64,000 bases of DNA from Granulicella sapmiensis. GTDB lineage: Bacteria > Acidobacteriota > Terriglobia > Terriglobales > Acidobacteriaceae. Positions 24,153 to 33,470 of this stretch are shown in pieces. The position numbers and the translations under genes are program-made. The notes beneath the pieces are model-generated. The model worked only from the letters and a program-made list of their open reading frames with translations, did no database searches and was not told the origin of the DNA. The stretch lies in contig JAMFSR010000011.1 of assembly GCA_026225395.1 (NCBI GenBank), forward strand, positions 62,001 to 126,000, given 5' to 3'. How positions within the stretch are numbered: position 1 is the stretch's first letter; every line of letters begins with the position of its first letter.

Positions 24153-26876
24153 CTAGCGATTCGCTGCGTCCAACTCTGCAAAGTAGCTGGGTGACTTGAG
24201 GATCTCGCGGGGCTTGGAGCCGTCTGCAGGACCGACTAGGCCGTCGCGCTCCATCATGTCGATCAGATGTGCGGCGCGCCCGTAGCCGATGCGCAGGCGG
24301 CGTTGCAGCAGGGACGTGCTGGCCTTGCCGAATTCGAAGACGAGCCGCACGGCGTCGTCGAACATTGCGTCGTTGTCCTCGCCATCGTTCGCGCTTCCGC
24401 CTTCTGCGTTGCCCTTCTCATCCTTCGGTCCTTCGAGGAAGCCTTCGGCGTACTCGGCGGTGCCTTGTGCTTTCCAGAACTCGACGACGGCTGCGGTTTC
24501 TTTTTCTGTGACGAAGGGTGCATGCACGCGCTGCAGCCGTGAGGTGCCTGGCGGCAGGAAGAGCATATCGCCGCGCCCGAGCAGGCTTTCCGCGCCGTTG
24601 GAGTCGATGATGGTGCGTGAGTCGACTTTGGTGGCGAGGCGGAAGCTCATGCGGGTGGGGACGTTGGCTTTGATCAGGCCGGTGATGACGTCCACGCTGG
24701 GGCGTTGTGTGGCGAGCACGAGATGAATGCCAACGGCGCGCGCCATCTGTGCGAGGCGCGTGATGGCTTCTTCCACGTTGGCGCGGTCGAGCATCATGAG
24801 ATCGGCGAGCTCGTCGATGATGATCATGATGTAGGGCAACGGCTCCTGGTTCACATCTTCGAATAAGTATTCGCTGCCGTTTTCAAAGAGCTTGTTGAAC
24901 TGGTCGATGTTGCGGACGTGGTTGGCGGCGAGCAGCTTGAGGCGGCGTTCCATCTCTTTCACCGCGTTGCGGAGCGCGTTTGCGGCCAGCTTGGCTTCGG
25001 TGATGATGGGCGTGAAGAGATGCGGGATGCCTTCGTACATGCCGAGCTCGACGCGCTTGGGATCTACGAGGATCATGCGGACTTGTTCGGGCGTGGATTT
25101 GAAGAGCACGCTCATGATCATGGCGTTGATCGCGACGGACTTACCGGAGCCTGTTGAGCCGGCGATTAAGACGTGCGGCATGCTGGCGAGATCGCCTGTA
25201 ACGATGCGGCCGCTGATGTCTTTGCCCAAGGCGATCGGCAGTTTGCTTTTGGAGGTTGCGAAGCTTTCGCACTCCACTACATCGCGCAGCCAGATGGTCT
25301 CGCGTTCGTGGTTCGGGACCTGGATGCCAACGGTCGATTTGCCCGGCATGCGTTCGATCAGGATCGACTCGGCGGCCATGGCGAGGCAAAGGTCTTCGGC
25401 CAGTCCGGTTACGCGGGAGTACTTCACACCAGCATCTGGGCGGAACTCGAAGGTTGTAACGACTGGACCGGGATTGATCTGTTCCACGTTGCCGTCGACG
25501 CCAAACTCGGCGCACTTCTCCACCAGGACCTTGGCTTCGGCACGCAGCGCTTCTTCGCGCACCTGGACATGCTCTTCACTGCGATAGAGCAGCGAGCTCG
25601 GCGGCAACTTGTAGCCGCGCACGGACTTTGTCGTCATGGCGACTGCGCGAAGATCAGCATCGGCGCGTTTGCCGAATGCGATGTTCTGCGCGGCGATGTC
25701 CATTGTGGGCGAAGGCATTGGGGGCAGCGGTGCAGGCACAGGCCGCGCGGCCATGGGACGCGGGGCAGGCATGCGCGCCGGCGGTGCTTCCGGGATATCG
25801 ACGTGGTTCATCGACGTATCGCGGCGCGGCAGCAAGGGTGGTGGTGCGTTGCGATCCGGAGCATCCAGCCAGCCGTCGTCTTCCACGACATCTTTCGCCA
25901 TGGCCGAAGCTTCAAACGGCAGCTCCGCGGCGCGCAGTGGCACGGCTGCAGCAGCCAATTGTGTGGCGAACGGGGCAGCAGCAGCAGCGGCGGCGCTTAA
26001 CGGCGTCACGGGAGTTTCTGTGACCAAAGTCCGAGGCATGGTTTGCCACATGGAAGGTGTTTCGCTGCCGAACTCCGCGCGCTCGCGCTCCTGTGCGGTT
26101 TCGGAGAAATCGTCAACTTGAGTTTTGCGCCGTCGCCCGAACCATCCAAACAAGCCGGAGAGGAGCGAGTTGCTCGGCATTTCGGCTTCACGAGCCTTGG
26201 CGACTGCTTTTTCGCGCTTGGTTTCGTAAGCGCTGATCTCGGCCTGTGCCGCCTTGTTCTTTTTGCGCTCCTGCCGGGTCTCCCACCAAGCGCGCGTGTT
26301 GCGAACAAAGGCAAAGTGCGAAAGGAACCACTCGCGGGCGGACGAGAGCATGAACGTGGTCGTCAGGTAGAGGGACAGCGCGACCATGAGCGAGCAGATG
26401 ATCACTGCGCCCGGCAGGTTTACGAGGCGGATCATCCCATCGCCCAGGACGCGTCCTTCAACGCCTTCGATACGCACCGCGTGACGCCACAGGAGGTGTC
26501 CCGGAAGCAGGGAGATCGCGGCCGGCGCAAAGACCAGCCAGAGACCCAGGCCGACGGATTTTGCCATCCACGAGCCAACGGCTCTGGACCGCATCCACGA
26601 GACGCCGAGCCGGATGAGCACCAGCGGAACGAAGATTACGGCCACGCCGAGCACCTGCAGTAGGAGGTCAGAGGCGTAGGCGCCGACGAGCCCGGTCCAG
26701 TTATGAGCCGGGCGTGAGCCGACCAGCGCGCCGGCGGTATTGAATGAGGGATCGCTCGGCGTATAGGACAACAGAGAGAGGAGCAGGAGGCCGGCCGCAA
26801 CCAGCACCACCAGGCCGAGCATTTCGTTCAAGCGTCGGCTGCGTGTGGGCGAGTAAACAAGTCTTTGTGGCTTCAT
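24153..26876 (-). CDS. ftsK: DNA translocase FtsK/SpoIIIE
   Basis: A 907-residue FtsK-type protein that pumps chromosomal DNA through the division septum and assists dimer resolution. Four or five membrane helices occupy about 20-190 (MLGLVVLVAAGLLLLSLLSY ... VIICSLMVALSLYLTTTFML). A charged, Pro/Ala-rich linker runs to about 430, then comes the motor with Walker A AGSTGSGKS near 570 and Walker B (IMIIIDELADLMM). The C-terminal gamma winged-helix domain that reads polar DNA signals is visible (VRLVFEFGKASTSLLQRRLR, GYGRAAHLIDMMERDGLVGP). The ATG at 26876 precedes the basic KPQRLVYSPTRSRR start usual for the family. It is divergent from 27249 across a 372-bp gap. Confidence 0.94.
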   Translation of the reverse strand: MKPQRLVYSPTRSRRLNEMLGLVVLVAAGLLLLSLLSYTPSDPSFNTAGALVGSRPAHNWTGLVGAYASDLLLQVLGVAVIFVPLVLIRLGVSWMRSRAVGSWMAKSVGLGLWLVFAPAAISLLPGHLLWRHAVRIEGVEGRVLGDGMIRLVNLPGAVIICSLMVALSLYLTTTFMLSSAREWFLSHFAFVRNTRAWWETRQERKKNKAAQAEISAYETKREKAVAKAREAEMPSNSLLSGLFGWFGRRRKTQVDDFSETAQERERAEFGSETPSMWQTMPRTLVTETPVTPLSAAAAAAAPFATQLAAAAVPLRAAELPFEASAMAKDVVEDDGWLDAPDRNAPPPLLPRRDTSMNHVDIPEAPPARMPAPRPMAARPVPAPLPPMPSPTMDIAAQNIAFGKRADADLRAVAMTTKSVRGYKLPPSSLLYRSEEHVQVREEALRAEAKVLVEKCAEFGVDGNVEQINPGPVVTTFEFRPDAGVKYSRVTGLAEDLCLAMAAESILIERMPGKSTVGIQVPNHERETIWLRDVVECESFATSKSKLPIALGKDISGRIVTGDLASMPHVLIAGSTGSGKSVAINAMIMSVLFKSTPEQVRMILVDPKRVELGMYEGIPHLFTPIITEAKLAANALRNAVKEMERRLKLLAANHVRNIDQFNKLFENGSEYLFEDVNQEPLPYIMIIIDELADLMMLDRANVEEAITRLAQMARAVGIHLVLATQRPSVDVITGLIKANVPTRMSFRLATKVDSRTIIDSNGAESLLGRGDMLFLPPGTSRLQRVHAPFVTEKETAAVVEFWKAQGTAEYAEGFLEGPKDEKGNAEGGSANDGEDNDAMFDDAVRLVFEFGKASTSLLQRRLRIGYGRAAHLIDMMERDGLVGPADGSKPREILKSPSYFAELDAANR

Positions 26877-27248
26877 GGATATGTGGGGTTCGCGCACAGT
26901 CGCATTCGCCCGCCGCACCTATAAAGGGGCAGCGAGCCAACCACAACCGGGAACCTCCAGAGCACTTCCATTGTTCCATAGGCGACCGTCGCGCGCTCAC
27001 CCGGCGCCGGTGGAACCAAGCCAGTCACCCGCCCGGGCGAGTTCGGCATTCCAGTGGCCAGAAAACGATTCTGTCATCTCCTGCATCTAGCTAAGAGAAC
27101 GAATCGCGTGCTTCCATCTCGGAAACGCGAAAAGGCATGCGGTGGGGGAGTGGGATTTTCGCGATTTCTCTCGCTTGCTGCCGGCGAAGGAGAATCGCGC
27201 ACAGCCGGCAGACCCCACGCGCATCCAGACCTTAGGAGAGAGAAAGAT
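26877..27248. other. Divergent intergenic region between ftsK and the DUF2383-type gene
   Basis: 372 bp. It should carry the leftward ftsK promoter and the rightward promoter of the gene at 27249, whose Shine-Dalgarno AGGAGAGA is visible at 27233-27240. I see no repeat of the local families and no convincing small gene here. Confidence 0.5.
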
Positions 27249-27719
27249 ATGGCTAATACATTAGACGGATCGACCAAGAATAAAGAAATGGAGACGGTTC
27301 TGCTGGACGTGATCAAGTCCCTGCAGGACGGTCAAAAGGGCTTTGCCGAGATCGGCGAGCACCTCAAAGACGAAACATTGAAGCGCTATTTCCTGGCTGA
27401 GAGCCTCAAGCGCGCCAACTTCCGCGCCGAGCTCGAAAACGAGCTTCATCGCTCGGGCATGGCTGATGTATCCGAGTCCGGCTCAACCGCGGGTGCGTTC
27501 CACCGCGCGTGGGGCGAGCTCAAAGCGAAACTCGGCGGCGGGGATCATACTTTGCTTGAAACAGCCGAGCAGGGCGAGGACGAAGCGAAGAAGGCCTACA
27601 AGGACGCTTTGGAGCACGATCTTCCGCTGCCGATCCGCCAGCTTCTTACCGAGCAGCAGGCCCACGTTTTGAACTCGCACAACTACGTTCGCGATCATCG
27701 CGACGCGCTCGCCAAGTAG
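27249..27719 (+). CDS. PA2169-type four-helix-bundle protein (DUF2383)
   Basis: A 156-residue soluble protein of the PA2169 / DUF2383 family, ferritin-like four-helix bundles with no settled function that are often linked to stress or stationary phase. Helix 1 MEMETVLLDVIKSLQDG-like at 12-28, FAEIGEHLKDETLKRYFLAE, ANFRAELENELHRSG, and the last pair DEAKKAYKDALEHDLPLPIR and LLTEQQAHVLNSHNYVRDHR follow the family pattern. The ATG at 27249 has AGGAGAGA upstream. It is monocistronic, ended by the terminator at 27747. Confidence 0.85.
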   Translation: MANTLDGSTKNKEMETVLLDVIKSLQDGQKGFAEIGEHLKDETLKRYFLAESLKRANFRAELENELHRSGMADVSESGSTAGAFHRAWGELKAKLGGGDHTLLETAEQGEDEAKKAYKDALEHDLPLPIRQLLTEQQAHVLNSHNYVRDHRDALAK

Positions 27720-27746
27720 TTCGTCAAGCAATAAAGTTGCAGAGTG

Positions 27747-27780
27747 AAGGCAGCCGGAGCAAACAAGCCGGCTGCCTTTT
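27747..27780 (+). terminator. Rho-independent terminator
   Basis: AAGGCAGCCGG / CCGGCTGCCTT stem with a 10-nt loop and a terminal T run, 28 bp after the stop of the four-helix-bundle gene. Confidence 0.88.
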
Positions 27781-27827
27781 CTGCTTAAGCGTTACTCTTT
27801 GAGCTTGTCATTCTCGAAGGATATCCA

Positions 27828-28229
27828 ATGCGCGTTGGCCGCTTCGTCATGGGTGCTCTTTACATCGCCGCCGGCGCGTTGCACTTCGTGCTCACGCGGA
27901 CGTATGTGGGCATCATGCCGGACTACCTGCCGGCGCATCGGGAGCTGGTGCTGATCTCTGGCGCGGCGGAGATCGCCGGCGGCGTTGGTGTGATGGTTCC
28001 GCAGACGAAGCGGGCTGCGGCGTGGGGTTTGGTGTTGTTGCTGATCTGTGTAATGCCGGCGAATATCTGGATGGCGCAGCATCCTGAGCGGTATCCGAAT
28101 ATTCCGCTTTGGGCTATTTGGTTGCGGCTGCCGCTGCAGTTGCCGCTTATTTGGTGGGCGTGGCGATATGCAGGGCGAAAAACTGACAAAGTGGTCACAG
28201 TGGGCGACGTGAAAAATCTGTGTAGTTAG
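27828..28229 (+). CDS. DoxX-like small membrane protein
   Basis: A 133-residue inner-membrane protein with four hydrophobic segments (GRFVMGALYIAAGALHF, LVLISGAAEIAGGVGVMVP, AAAWGLVLLLICVMPANIWM, PLQLPLIWWAWRYAG) in the DoxX/DoxD-like arrangement, including the GAAEIAGGVGVM segment typical of the second helix. Family members have been tied to redox and sulfur metabolism, but most are uncharacterised. AAGGA lies 7 nt before the ATG at 27828. It is convergent with uppP, ending 16 bp from it. Confidence 0.8.
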   Translation: MRVGRFVMGALYIAAGALHFVLTRTYVGIMPDYLPAHRELVLISGAAEIAGGVGVMVPQTKRAAAWGLVLLLICVMPANIWMAQHPERYPNIPLWAIWLRLPLQLPLIWWAWRYAGRKTDKVVTVGDVKNLCS

Positions 28230-28245
28230 GTGTGCGAATGTCTGG

Positions 28246-29151
28246 CTAATATCTCAAGTGATGGAGATACAGCACAACACCGCTGGCGACGAGGCAGTAG
28301 ATCCCGAAGAGGTACCAGCGGCCGTGCTCCAGCCACGAGCTCAACCACTTCAGCCCGGCCAACCCAGCAAAGAACGCAAACACCATGCCGAGCAGTGCGG
28401 CGACGAGCCCGGCGTGCAGATCAATCGGCGTACCCGCGGCTGCAGCCTCGTGCGAAGCCTTGACCAGGCGCAGTGCTTCGCGGCCGACGACGGCGGGCGT
28501 AAGGATGACGGCGAGAGCGAAGGAGAATCGCTCGGCGCGTTCGCGGGCTGCGCCTACGAGCAGGCCGGCGGAGATTGTTGAGCCCGAGCGCGAGAAGCCG
28601 CGGAAAGGGAGACTCAAGCCCTGCACGCCGCCGATCCATCCGGCCTGGGAGAACGTCACGTTATCGCCTGAGCGTGTTACCGACTTGTCATACGCGTTGG
28701 TCGTGACCTTCTCTTCGCTGCGTTCTTTCATTCCGGCCCACAGGATCAGCAGGCCAACGGCGAAGAGCGCGTAGGCTACGAGATCGAGCCGTCCGAACAG
28801 GTCTTCAATCTGAGCTTTTGGGGCGCCGGGGAAGGCGAGCTTTGCAATCAGCTTCTGTAGCGGATAGCCGATGACGGCGGTCAACAGCGTCGCCCAGATG
28901 GCGCGGATCGCGAACCGCTTGAAGGCGTCGCCTGTGGCGAAGTAGGAACGCTTCCACTGGTTCCAGAAGTAGACGATGACGGCAAACATGGTGCCGGTGT
29001 GCAGCATCACCAGGACCAGCGTCATCTCCGGTGAGGATGGGTCGAGGCCCATCAGCTTTTCGGCAACGACAACGTGTGCGGAGCTCGAAACCGGCAGCAA
29101 CTCAGCGAGGCCCTGGACGATCGCCAGGATCAAAACCTTCAACAGTGACAT
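28246..29151 (-). CDS. uppP: Undecaprenyl-diphosphatase UppP (BacA)
   Basis: A 301-residue integral membrane phosphatase that recycles undecaprenyl pyrophosphate to the monophosphate carrier used for peptidoglycan and other envelope polymers; it also gives bacitracin tolerance. The two signature regions are visible: AIVQGLAELLPVSSSAH at about 11-26, and GVQGLSLPFRGFSRSGSTIS near 175-195, with the catalytic Ser/Arg cluster SRSGST. About eight membrane helices fit the family. The first motif has QGLAELLP where E. coli has EGLTEFLP, so the Glu at the first position is Gln; whether this matters is unclear. The divergent gene is the amidohydrolase at 29190. Confidence 0.9.
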   Translation of the reverse strand: MSLLKVLILAIVQGLAELLPVSSSAHVVVAEKLMGLDPSSPEMTLVLVMLHTGTMFAVIVYFWNQWKRSYFATGDAFKRFAIRAIWATLLTAVIGYPLQKLIAKLAFPGAPKAQIEDLFGRLDLVAYALFAVGLLILWAGMKERSEEKVTTNAYDKSVTRSGDNVTFSQAGWIGGVQGLSLPFRGFSRSGSTISAGLLVGAARERAERFSFALAVILTPAVVGREALRLVKASHEAAAAGTPIDLHAGLVAALLGMVFAFFAGLAGLKWLSSWLEHGRWYLFGIYCLVASGVVLYLHHLRY

Positions 29152-29189
29152 GTATCGATTCTAAATCGAGGAGCGGTGAACAGCATCGA

Positions 29190-30158
29190 ATGCTTATGAA
29201 AACCGTTACCCTCGAAGAGCACTTCGTCACGCAAGACTTCTTCAAAGCCACGCACGCCGAGGGCGACAACATGCCGCCGGCGCTGAAGGCCGTCCGCGAG
29301 CGGTTGCTCGATATAGGCTCCCTGCGCATTGCCGCCATGGACGAGGCTTCGATCGATCTCCAGGTCATCTCGCTGGCCGCCATCGGAGTGGACGCTCTTG
29401 CGGCCGCCGAACAGACTGCGGTGTTGCGCTCCGTGAACGATGAAGCTGCCGCTGCCGTGAACGCCAACCCCACACGGCTGGCTGCGTTCTGCACGCCAGG
29501 CCTCAAAGAGCCCGCCAACGCTGTCAAGGAGATCGATCGCTGCATCACGCAGCTTGGCTTCAAGGGTGTCTATGTGAATGGCACGACCGATGGCAAGTTC
29601 CTCGACACGCCTGAGTTCTTTCCCGTGCTGGAAGCTGCTGCCGCGCTCAAGGTTCCGGTTTATGTACACCCGGCGCCTCCGCCGGCTTCGATTATGTCTG
29701 TTTACTTCGACGGTCTGGCGCCCGAAGTCGCCATGCCGCTTTCGATCGCAGGGTGGGGGTGGCATGCTGAAACGGCGCTCCACACGCTGCGGCTGATCGT
29801 CTCCGGCGTGCTCGATCGCCTGCCCACGCTGCAGGTGATCATCGGCCACATGGGCGAAGGTATACCGTATGCGCTGGCTCGCTCGAACGGCATCCTGTCG
29901 GCTGCGCGAAAGTCTGCTCCACGCACGGTCACGGAAACCTTTCTTGAGCAGGTCCATGTCACGACCAGCGGCTACTTTACCAGGCCACCTTTTGAGTGCT
30001 GCCGCGAGGTCATCGGCCTCAATCGGATGATGTACTCGGTCGACTATCCGTTCAGTCCCAACACGAAGGGTAAAGAATTTTTGGAGGGCCTCAATCTCTC
30101 CGAAGCCGATCTCACGCAGCTTACGCAAACCAACGCGGAACGGCTGCTTAACCTCTGA
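29190..30158 (+). CDS. Amidohydrolase-2 family protein (ACMSD / gamma-resorcylate decarboxylase-like)
   Basis: A 322-residue TIM-barrel metal enzyme of the amidohydrolase-2 group, which contains decarboxylases of aromatic acids. It begins TVTLEEHFVTQDFF, the E-x-H metal-binding variant seen in gamma-resorcylate decarboxylase. VPVYVHPAPPP carries the next metal His, VIIGHMGEGIPYALAR another, and YSVDYPFSPN the metal-binding Asp. ATG 29190 is used; a second ATG two codons on is equally possible and the ribosome binding site (GAGGAG) is rather far upstream. It is isolated: uppP diverges from it and the next gene converges. Substrate unknown. Confidence 0.85.
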   Translation: MLMKTVTLEEHFVTQDFFKATHAEGDNMPPALKAVRERLLDIGSLRIAAMDEASIDLQVISLAAIGVDALAAAEQTAVLRSVNDEAAAAVNANPTRLAAFCTPGLKEPANAVKEIDRCITQLGFKGVYVNGTTDGKFLDTPEFFPVLEAAAALKVPVYVHPAPPPASIMSVYFDGLAPEVAMPLSIAGWGWHAETALHTLRLIVSGVLDRLPTLQVIIGHMGEGIPYALARSNGILSAARKSAPRTVTETFLEQVHVTTSGYFTRPPFECCREVIGLNRMMYSVDYPFSPNTKGKEFLEGLNLSEADLTQLTQTNAERLLNL

Positions 30159-30169
30159 GAGGCGGCTGG

Positions 30170-31192
30170 CTAGTCGCGGTCGTTGCCGTATACGGGGATA
30201 CCCTGCCGCACGCGGAACGCAATCGCCTGCGCTCGTGCCGCGTAGTCTGACTTCGGATAGTCGTGCGTCAGTTCATCGGCAATCGACTGGCAGCGCTTCG
30301 CCGCATCGTCGGAGCGCTTCTTCTGGTCGTCGACCGTATACATCGTCACGAGCGCGCCTTGGCGGTAGGCTGCGTTGTACAACGCTTCGGCTGACTTTGG
30401 GCCGTCGCGGTAACGGTCGGCGTACTTCAGGTAAAGGTCCGCTTCCATCTCCGGACACTTGGGCAGTCCCTGCCAGTCGCCGCATAGCTTTGCGTCCAGT
30501 AGATCGAACGCGGCTTTCGCTTCCTGCGGCGTACCCTGATACATCTTCATCACGCGACGCAGTTCGCCGTCGTAGAGATGAGGGCGCAGGAACGCATCCT
30601 GCTCCTTCGCGCTTGGCAGTGTAGAAATGTCGACCTTATCGAGCTGCCAGCGGATGTCCGCCGAGCGAAAGGCGGCTTCCGCGGCCAGCGGTGAGTTTGG
30701 GAAGTAGTCTCCAACACGGCGGTAGAGAAGGTGCGCTGCGCTGGCGGCATCTTTGGGTGGATGCGGCTGTGAAGCCGTCGCTTCAAACTCCGCTGCCGCG
30801 CCAAAGATCAGCGCGTCACCGTTCGGTGTTGTCGGACCAACGATACCTTTGTCGCGTATCCATCCGGTGCTGGGATCGGGGTTGTCGGCGGGGTCTTCAA
30901 ACTCGGGCTTGGAGTCTGGATCGGCGTCTTCTTTTGCGTCCGTGTTGGCGAAGACGTTCACCCAGGGCCCGTTATGCGCCAGCACGACTAGCTCATGTCC
31001 GGGAGAGATCGTGATGATCGGCGGCGAGGTGGCATCGGCCGTAACGTAGACATTCGCGACGTGCAGCACGGTCGCCCTTGCTGCGCGATCGTATCCGCTG
31101 CGATCGTCATCCCTGCCCGGCTTTGCGGGCTTCTGCGCGAGCAAGGACGCTGAAAGAAACGTGATACCGAGAACCGCAGGACGAAGTCGCAT
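30170..31192 (-). CDS. Exported SH3-like / TPR-like hypothetical protein
   Basis: A 340-residue protein with a signal peptide (RPAVLGITFLSASLLAQ). Residues 40-80 (VLHVANVYVTADATSPPIIT, PGHELVVLAHNGPWVNVFAN) resemble a bacterial SH3 domain. The rest is helical with repeat-like segments (LLYRRVGDYFPNSPLAAEAA, KYADRYRDGPKSAEALYNAA, ADELTHDYPKSDYAARAQAI) that look like BamD/YfgC-type tetratricopeptides. An acidic Asp/Pro stretch separates them. It probably acts in the periplasm. It is the last gene of the leftward run from 34722, 9 bp after the dehydratase gene. No family name can be given with certainty. Confidence 0.7.
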   Translation of the reverse strand: MRLRPAVLGITFLSASLLAQKPAKPGRDDDRSGYDRAARATVLHVANVYVTADATSPPIITISPGHELVVLAHNGPWVNVFANTDAKEDADPDSKPEFEDPADNPDPSTGWIRDKGIVGPTTPNGDALIFGAAAEFEATASQPHPPKDAASAAHLLYRRVGDYFPNSPLAAEAAFRSADIRWQLDKVDISTLPSAKEQDAFLRPHLYDGELRRVMKMYQGTPQEAKAAFDLLDAKLCGDWQGLPKCPEMEADLYLKYADRYRDGPKSAEALYNAAYRQGALVTMYTVDDQKKRSDDAAKRCQSIADELTHDYPKSDYAARAQAIAFRVRQGIPVYGNDRD

Positions 31193-31201
31193 GATGCCCC
31201 A

Positions 31202-32203
31202 TTAGACGCGACTTGCTGCGCCTTCGGCTACCAGCTCGGCTTTGAGCGCTGGATCGAGGTTGCCGCCGGAGAGAATCGCGACGATCTTTTCCGCTTGTGG
31301 AAGCTCGTCGGCATGGAACAACGCTGCTGCCAGTGTTACGGCGCCGGAAGGTTCGGCGACGAGGTTTGTGGCTTCCAGGATTATTCGCAGGGCCTCGCGA
31401 ATCTCGTCCTCGGTGACGGTCACGATGCCGTCGACGAAGCGCAGGATATGGGTGAAGTTCCGCTCGCCCAGCGCCTGTGTGCGGAGGCCGTCGGCGAGGG
31501 TACGGGTGGTTTTTGTAGCCGGCCACTCCACCAGCACTTTGCTGTAGAACGACTCCTTTGCATCCGCCGAAACCTCGGGCTCGCATCCCCAGACCTGCGG
31601 GGCGATGCGGCTTTCGGCTTCGCAAACAAGCTTTATGCCGGTTGCCACGCCGGAGAGCAGGCCACCGCCCGAAACCGGCGAGAGGACCAGGCCAACGTCG
31701 GGCAGCTGCTCCATGATTTCTACGCCGCAGGTAGCCTGCCCGGCGATGATGGCTTCGTCGTCGTAGGGAGGGACCATTGTGTAGCCGAATTTGGCTTCGA
31801 GCTCTTCGGCTTTTAGCTTGCGTTCGGTACTGGCTGGGCCTACGTCGACGATCTCCGCGCCGAGCGCCAGCGTTGCTTCGCGCTTGATGCGGGGGGCGTT
31901 GTCCGGCATCACGATGACGGCCTTGCTGCCGAGAGCGCGCGCGGCGTAGGCGACACCTTGCGCATGGTTACCGGAGGAGTAGGTGATCACGCCGCGCTTC
32001 AACTGCTCGGGTGTGAGCTGGGCGATCTTGTTGTAGGCGCCGCGGAGCTTGAAACTGCCGATGGGCTGGGCGGATTCGTCCTTTAGCCAGATCTCTGTGG
32101 CAGGGCCAGGCGTCGTCAGCCTTACTAATGGGGTTCTCACCGCAACACCAGCGATGCGCTTCTGTGCCGCTCGTATCTCTGCTAACGAAACCAGTTCAGC
32201 CAT
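31202..32203 (-). CDS. Threonine/serine dehydratase (PLP, fold type II)
   Basis: A 333-residue PLP enzyme of the threonine ammonia-lyase / serine racemase group. The PLP lysine lies in QPIGSFKLRGAYNKI (Lys about 53), the phosphate-binding loop is SGGGLLSG near 178, and TYSSGNHAQGVAYAA (about 74-88) is the substrate loop. No C-terminal ACT regulatory domain is present, so it is of the short catabolic type (TdcB-like) rather than feedback-regulated IlvA. It deaminates threonine to 2-oxobutanoate or serine to pyruvate. It lies in a leftward run, 41 bp after the hydrolase gene, with a TAGAGGATAGAG-type repeat in the gap. Confidence 0.9.
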   Translation of the reverse strand: MAELVSLAEIRAAQKRIAGVAVRTPLVRLTTPGPATEIWLKDESAQPIGSFKLRGAYNKIAQLTPEQLKRGVITYSSGNHAQGVAYAARALGSKAVIVMPDNAPRIKREATLALGAEIVDVGPASTERKLKAEELEAKFGYTMVPPYDDEAIIAGQATCGVEIMEQLPDVGLVLSPVSGGGLLSGVATGIKLVCEAESRIAPQVWGCEPEVSADAKESFYSKVLVEWPATKTTRTLADGLRTQALGERNFTHILRFVDGIVTVTEDEIREALRIILEATNLVAEPSGAVTLAAALFHADELPQAEKIVAILSGGNLDPALKAELVAEGAASRV

Positions 32204-32208
32204 AGTCT

Positions 32209-32243
32209 TCTCTATCCTCTACACTCTACCCGTTACACTCTGC
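32209..32243. repeat. TAGAGGATAGAG-type element, degenerate
   Basis: TCTCTATCCTCTACACTCTA then CCCGTTACACTCTGC, filling the 41-bp space between two genes of a leftward run. Related to 11080-11108 and 11240-11284. Confidence 0.45.
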
Positions 32244-32244
32244 T

Positions 32245-33459
32245 TTACCGCTTCTCCGCAGCCCTCAGCACCAGCGCAAAAAAATGCACCAGCCTCCAAC
32301 GATCTAACGCTCCCGGCGCGGCGCCATCCATATCCAAGTGTGAAATCACCGGCGAAATCAGTGCGTACTGCAGCGTCTCACTTGGCAGCTCGGACTCCAT
32401 CCACATCGTCTCGGCTGATGGAATGATGTTGTCGCCCTCGCCGTGCAGCAGGTACACCGGCGTCGTCAGGCCCTGCAAATGCCCATGGGGACTGACGCCC
32501 GCCATGCCGGCGACGTGCTCGGACTCGCTGCGTGCAAGCATGTCGCGTGTCTTCGCTGATGTTGTATCCATCAACTGCTTCGCCTCGGCCAGTTGCGCCG
32601 GAGTCAGCGCTGCCAGCGCTGCCTTCTCACCCGCTGCATCCTCGTACAAATGCGCACGCAACACCGCACGCAGCGCGACTAGATCGCTTTTCGGCGCAAA
32701 GTCTTCGAGGTTCTCGTATTCAAGCACCAACGCGCCATACTCATGCGGAGGTAATGCTTCTGCTGGTCCGATTGGTCGCGCGTCTTCGCCTGTGCGGTAG
32801 TACTCCGCCACGCGCGACATCTCATCCTGCGAGCCTACCGCGACGACAAACTTGATGGCCGGGCGATACACCGGATCGCTCGCCGCCATGAGCGAAAGGC
32901 CTCCCGAAAAGCTCAAACCCATTACGCCTACAGGACGTCCGCCGTCCTGCTTCGAAAGCCAGGCGGCTGCATCGCCAATGGTGGCAATCGAGTTCGCGCC
33001 TACGTGGTAGTCCTTGATGTCCGGCAGCTCCGGCGTCAGCACGCGCAGCCCGCAGGAGGCCATGGCGGAAGCAAAGGCAATTAGCCGCGGCTCATCCATG
33101 CCGAGGTGATGTACGCCATGTAGCACGACCAGCGCGGGCGCCTGCGTATGCCCAACCGGTGTATACATCCTCGCCCGTATGGCGCCCTGGCTCGTGTTCA
33201 GCGTTAGCTCTTGCGTTGTAATCGGTTCGGAAACTACCTTTCGCAACAATGAAGGCACCGGCTGATTCGCCACTAAATCCAGTACAGCAACCGCCTGCAG
33301 ATGGCACTTCACAAACGGCCAGCACAAAGCCGCCAAGCTCAACAGCACGACCGCGTAAATAGCCACTGCAACGCGGCTCGAAATCCCCGCTGCCTCGCGG
33401 CGCCGTCGTATCTCCGCAGCGATGCGTGCAATCCCACGTCTTCCAGAGTCGCTCGACAT
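32245..33459 (-). CDS. Membrane-anchored alpha/beta hydrolase
   Basis: A 404-residue protein with a basic N-terminus, one membrane helix (VAVAIYAVVLLSLAALCWPF at about 30-49) and an alpha/beta-hydrolase domain. Visible are PALVVLHGVHHLG (oxyanion region), the nucleophile elbow GLSFSGG near 180 and YLLHGEGDNIIPSAE with the likely acid Asp; a late HLDMD gives a candidate His. The hydrolase domain should lie outside the cytoplasmic membrane if the N-terminus is in. Substrate unknown. It starts 11 bp after the preceding gene in the run. Confidence 0.78.
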   Translation of the reverse strand: MSSDSGRRGIARIAAEIRRRREAAGISSRVAVAIYAVVLLSLAALCWPFVKCHLQAVAVLDLVANQPVPSLLRKVVSEPITTQELTLNTSQGAIRARMYTPVGHTQAPALVVLHGVHHLGMDEPRLIAFASAMASCGLRVLTPELPDIKDYHVGANSIATIGDAAAWLSKQDGGRPVGVMGLSFSGGLSLMAASDPVYRPAIKFVVAVGSQDEMSRVAEYYRTGEDARPIGPAEALPPHEYGALVLEYENLEDFAPKSDLVALRAVLRAHLYEDAAGEKAALAALTPAQLAEAKQLMDTTSAKTRDMLARSESEHVAGMAGVSPHGHLQGLTTPVYLLHGEGDNIIPSAETMWMESELPSETLQYALISPVISHLDMDGAAPGALDRWRLVHFFALVLRAAEKR

Positions 33460-33470
33460 GCCAGCTCGAT

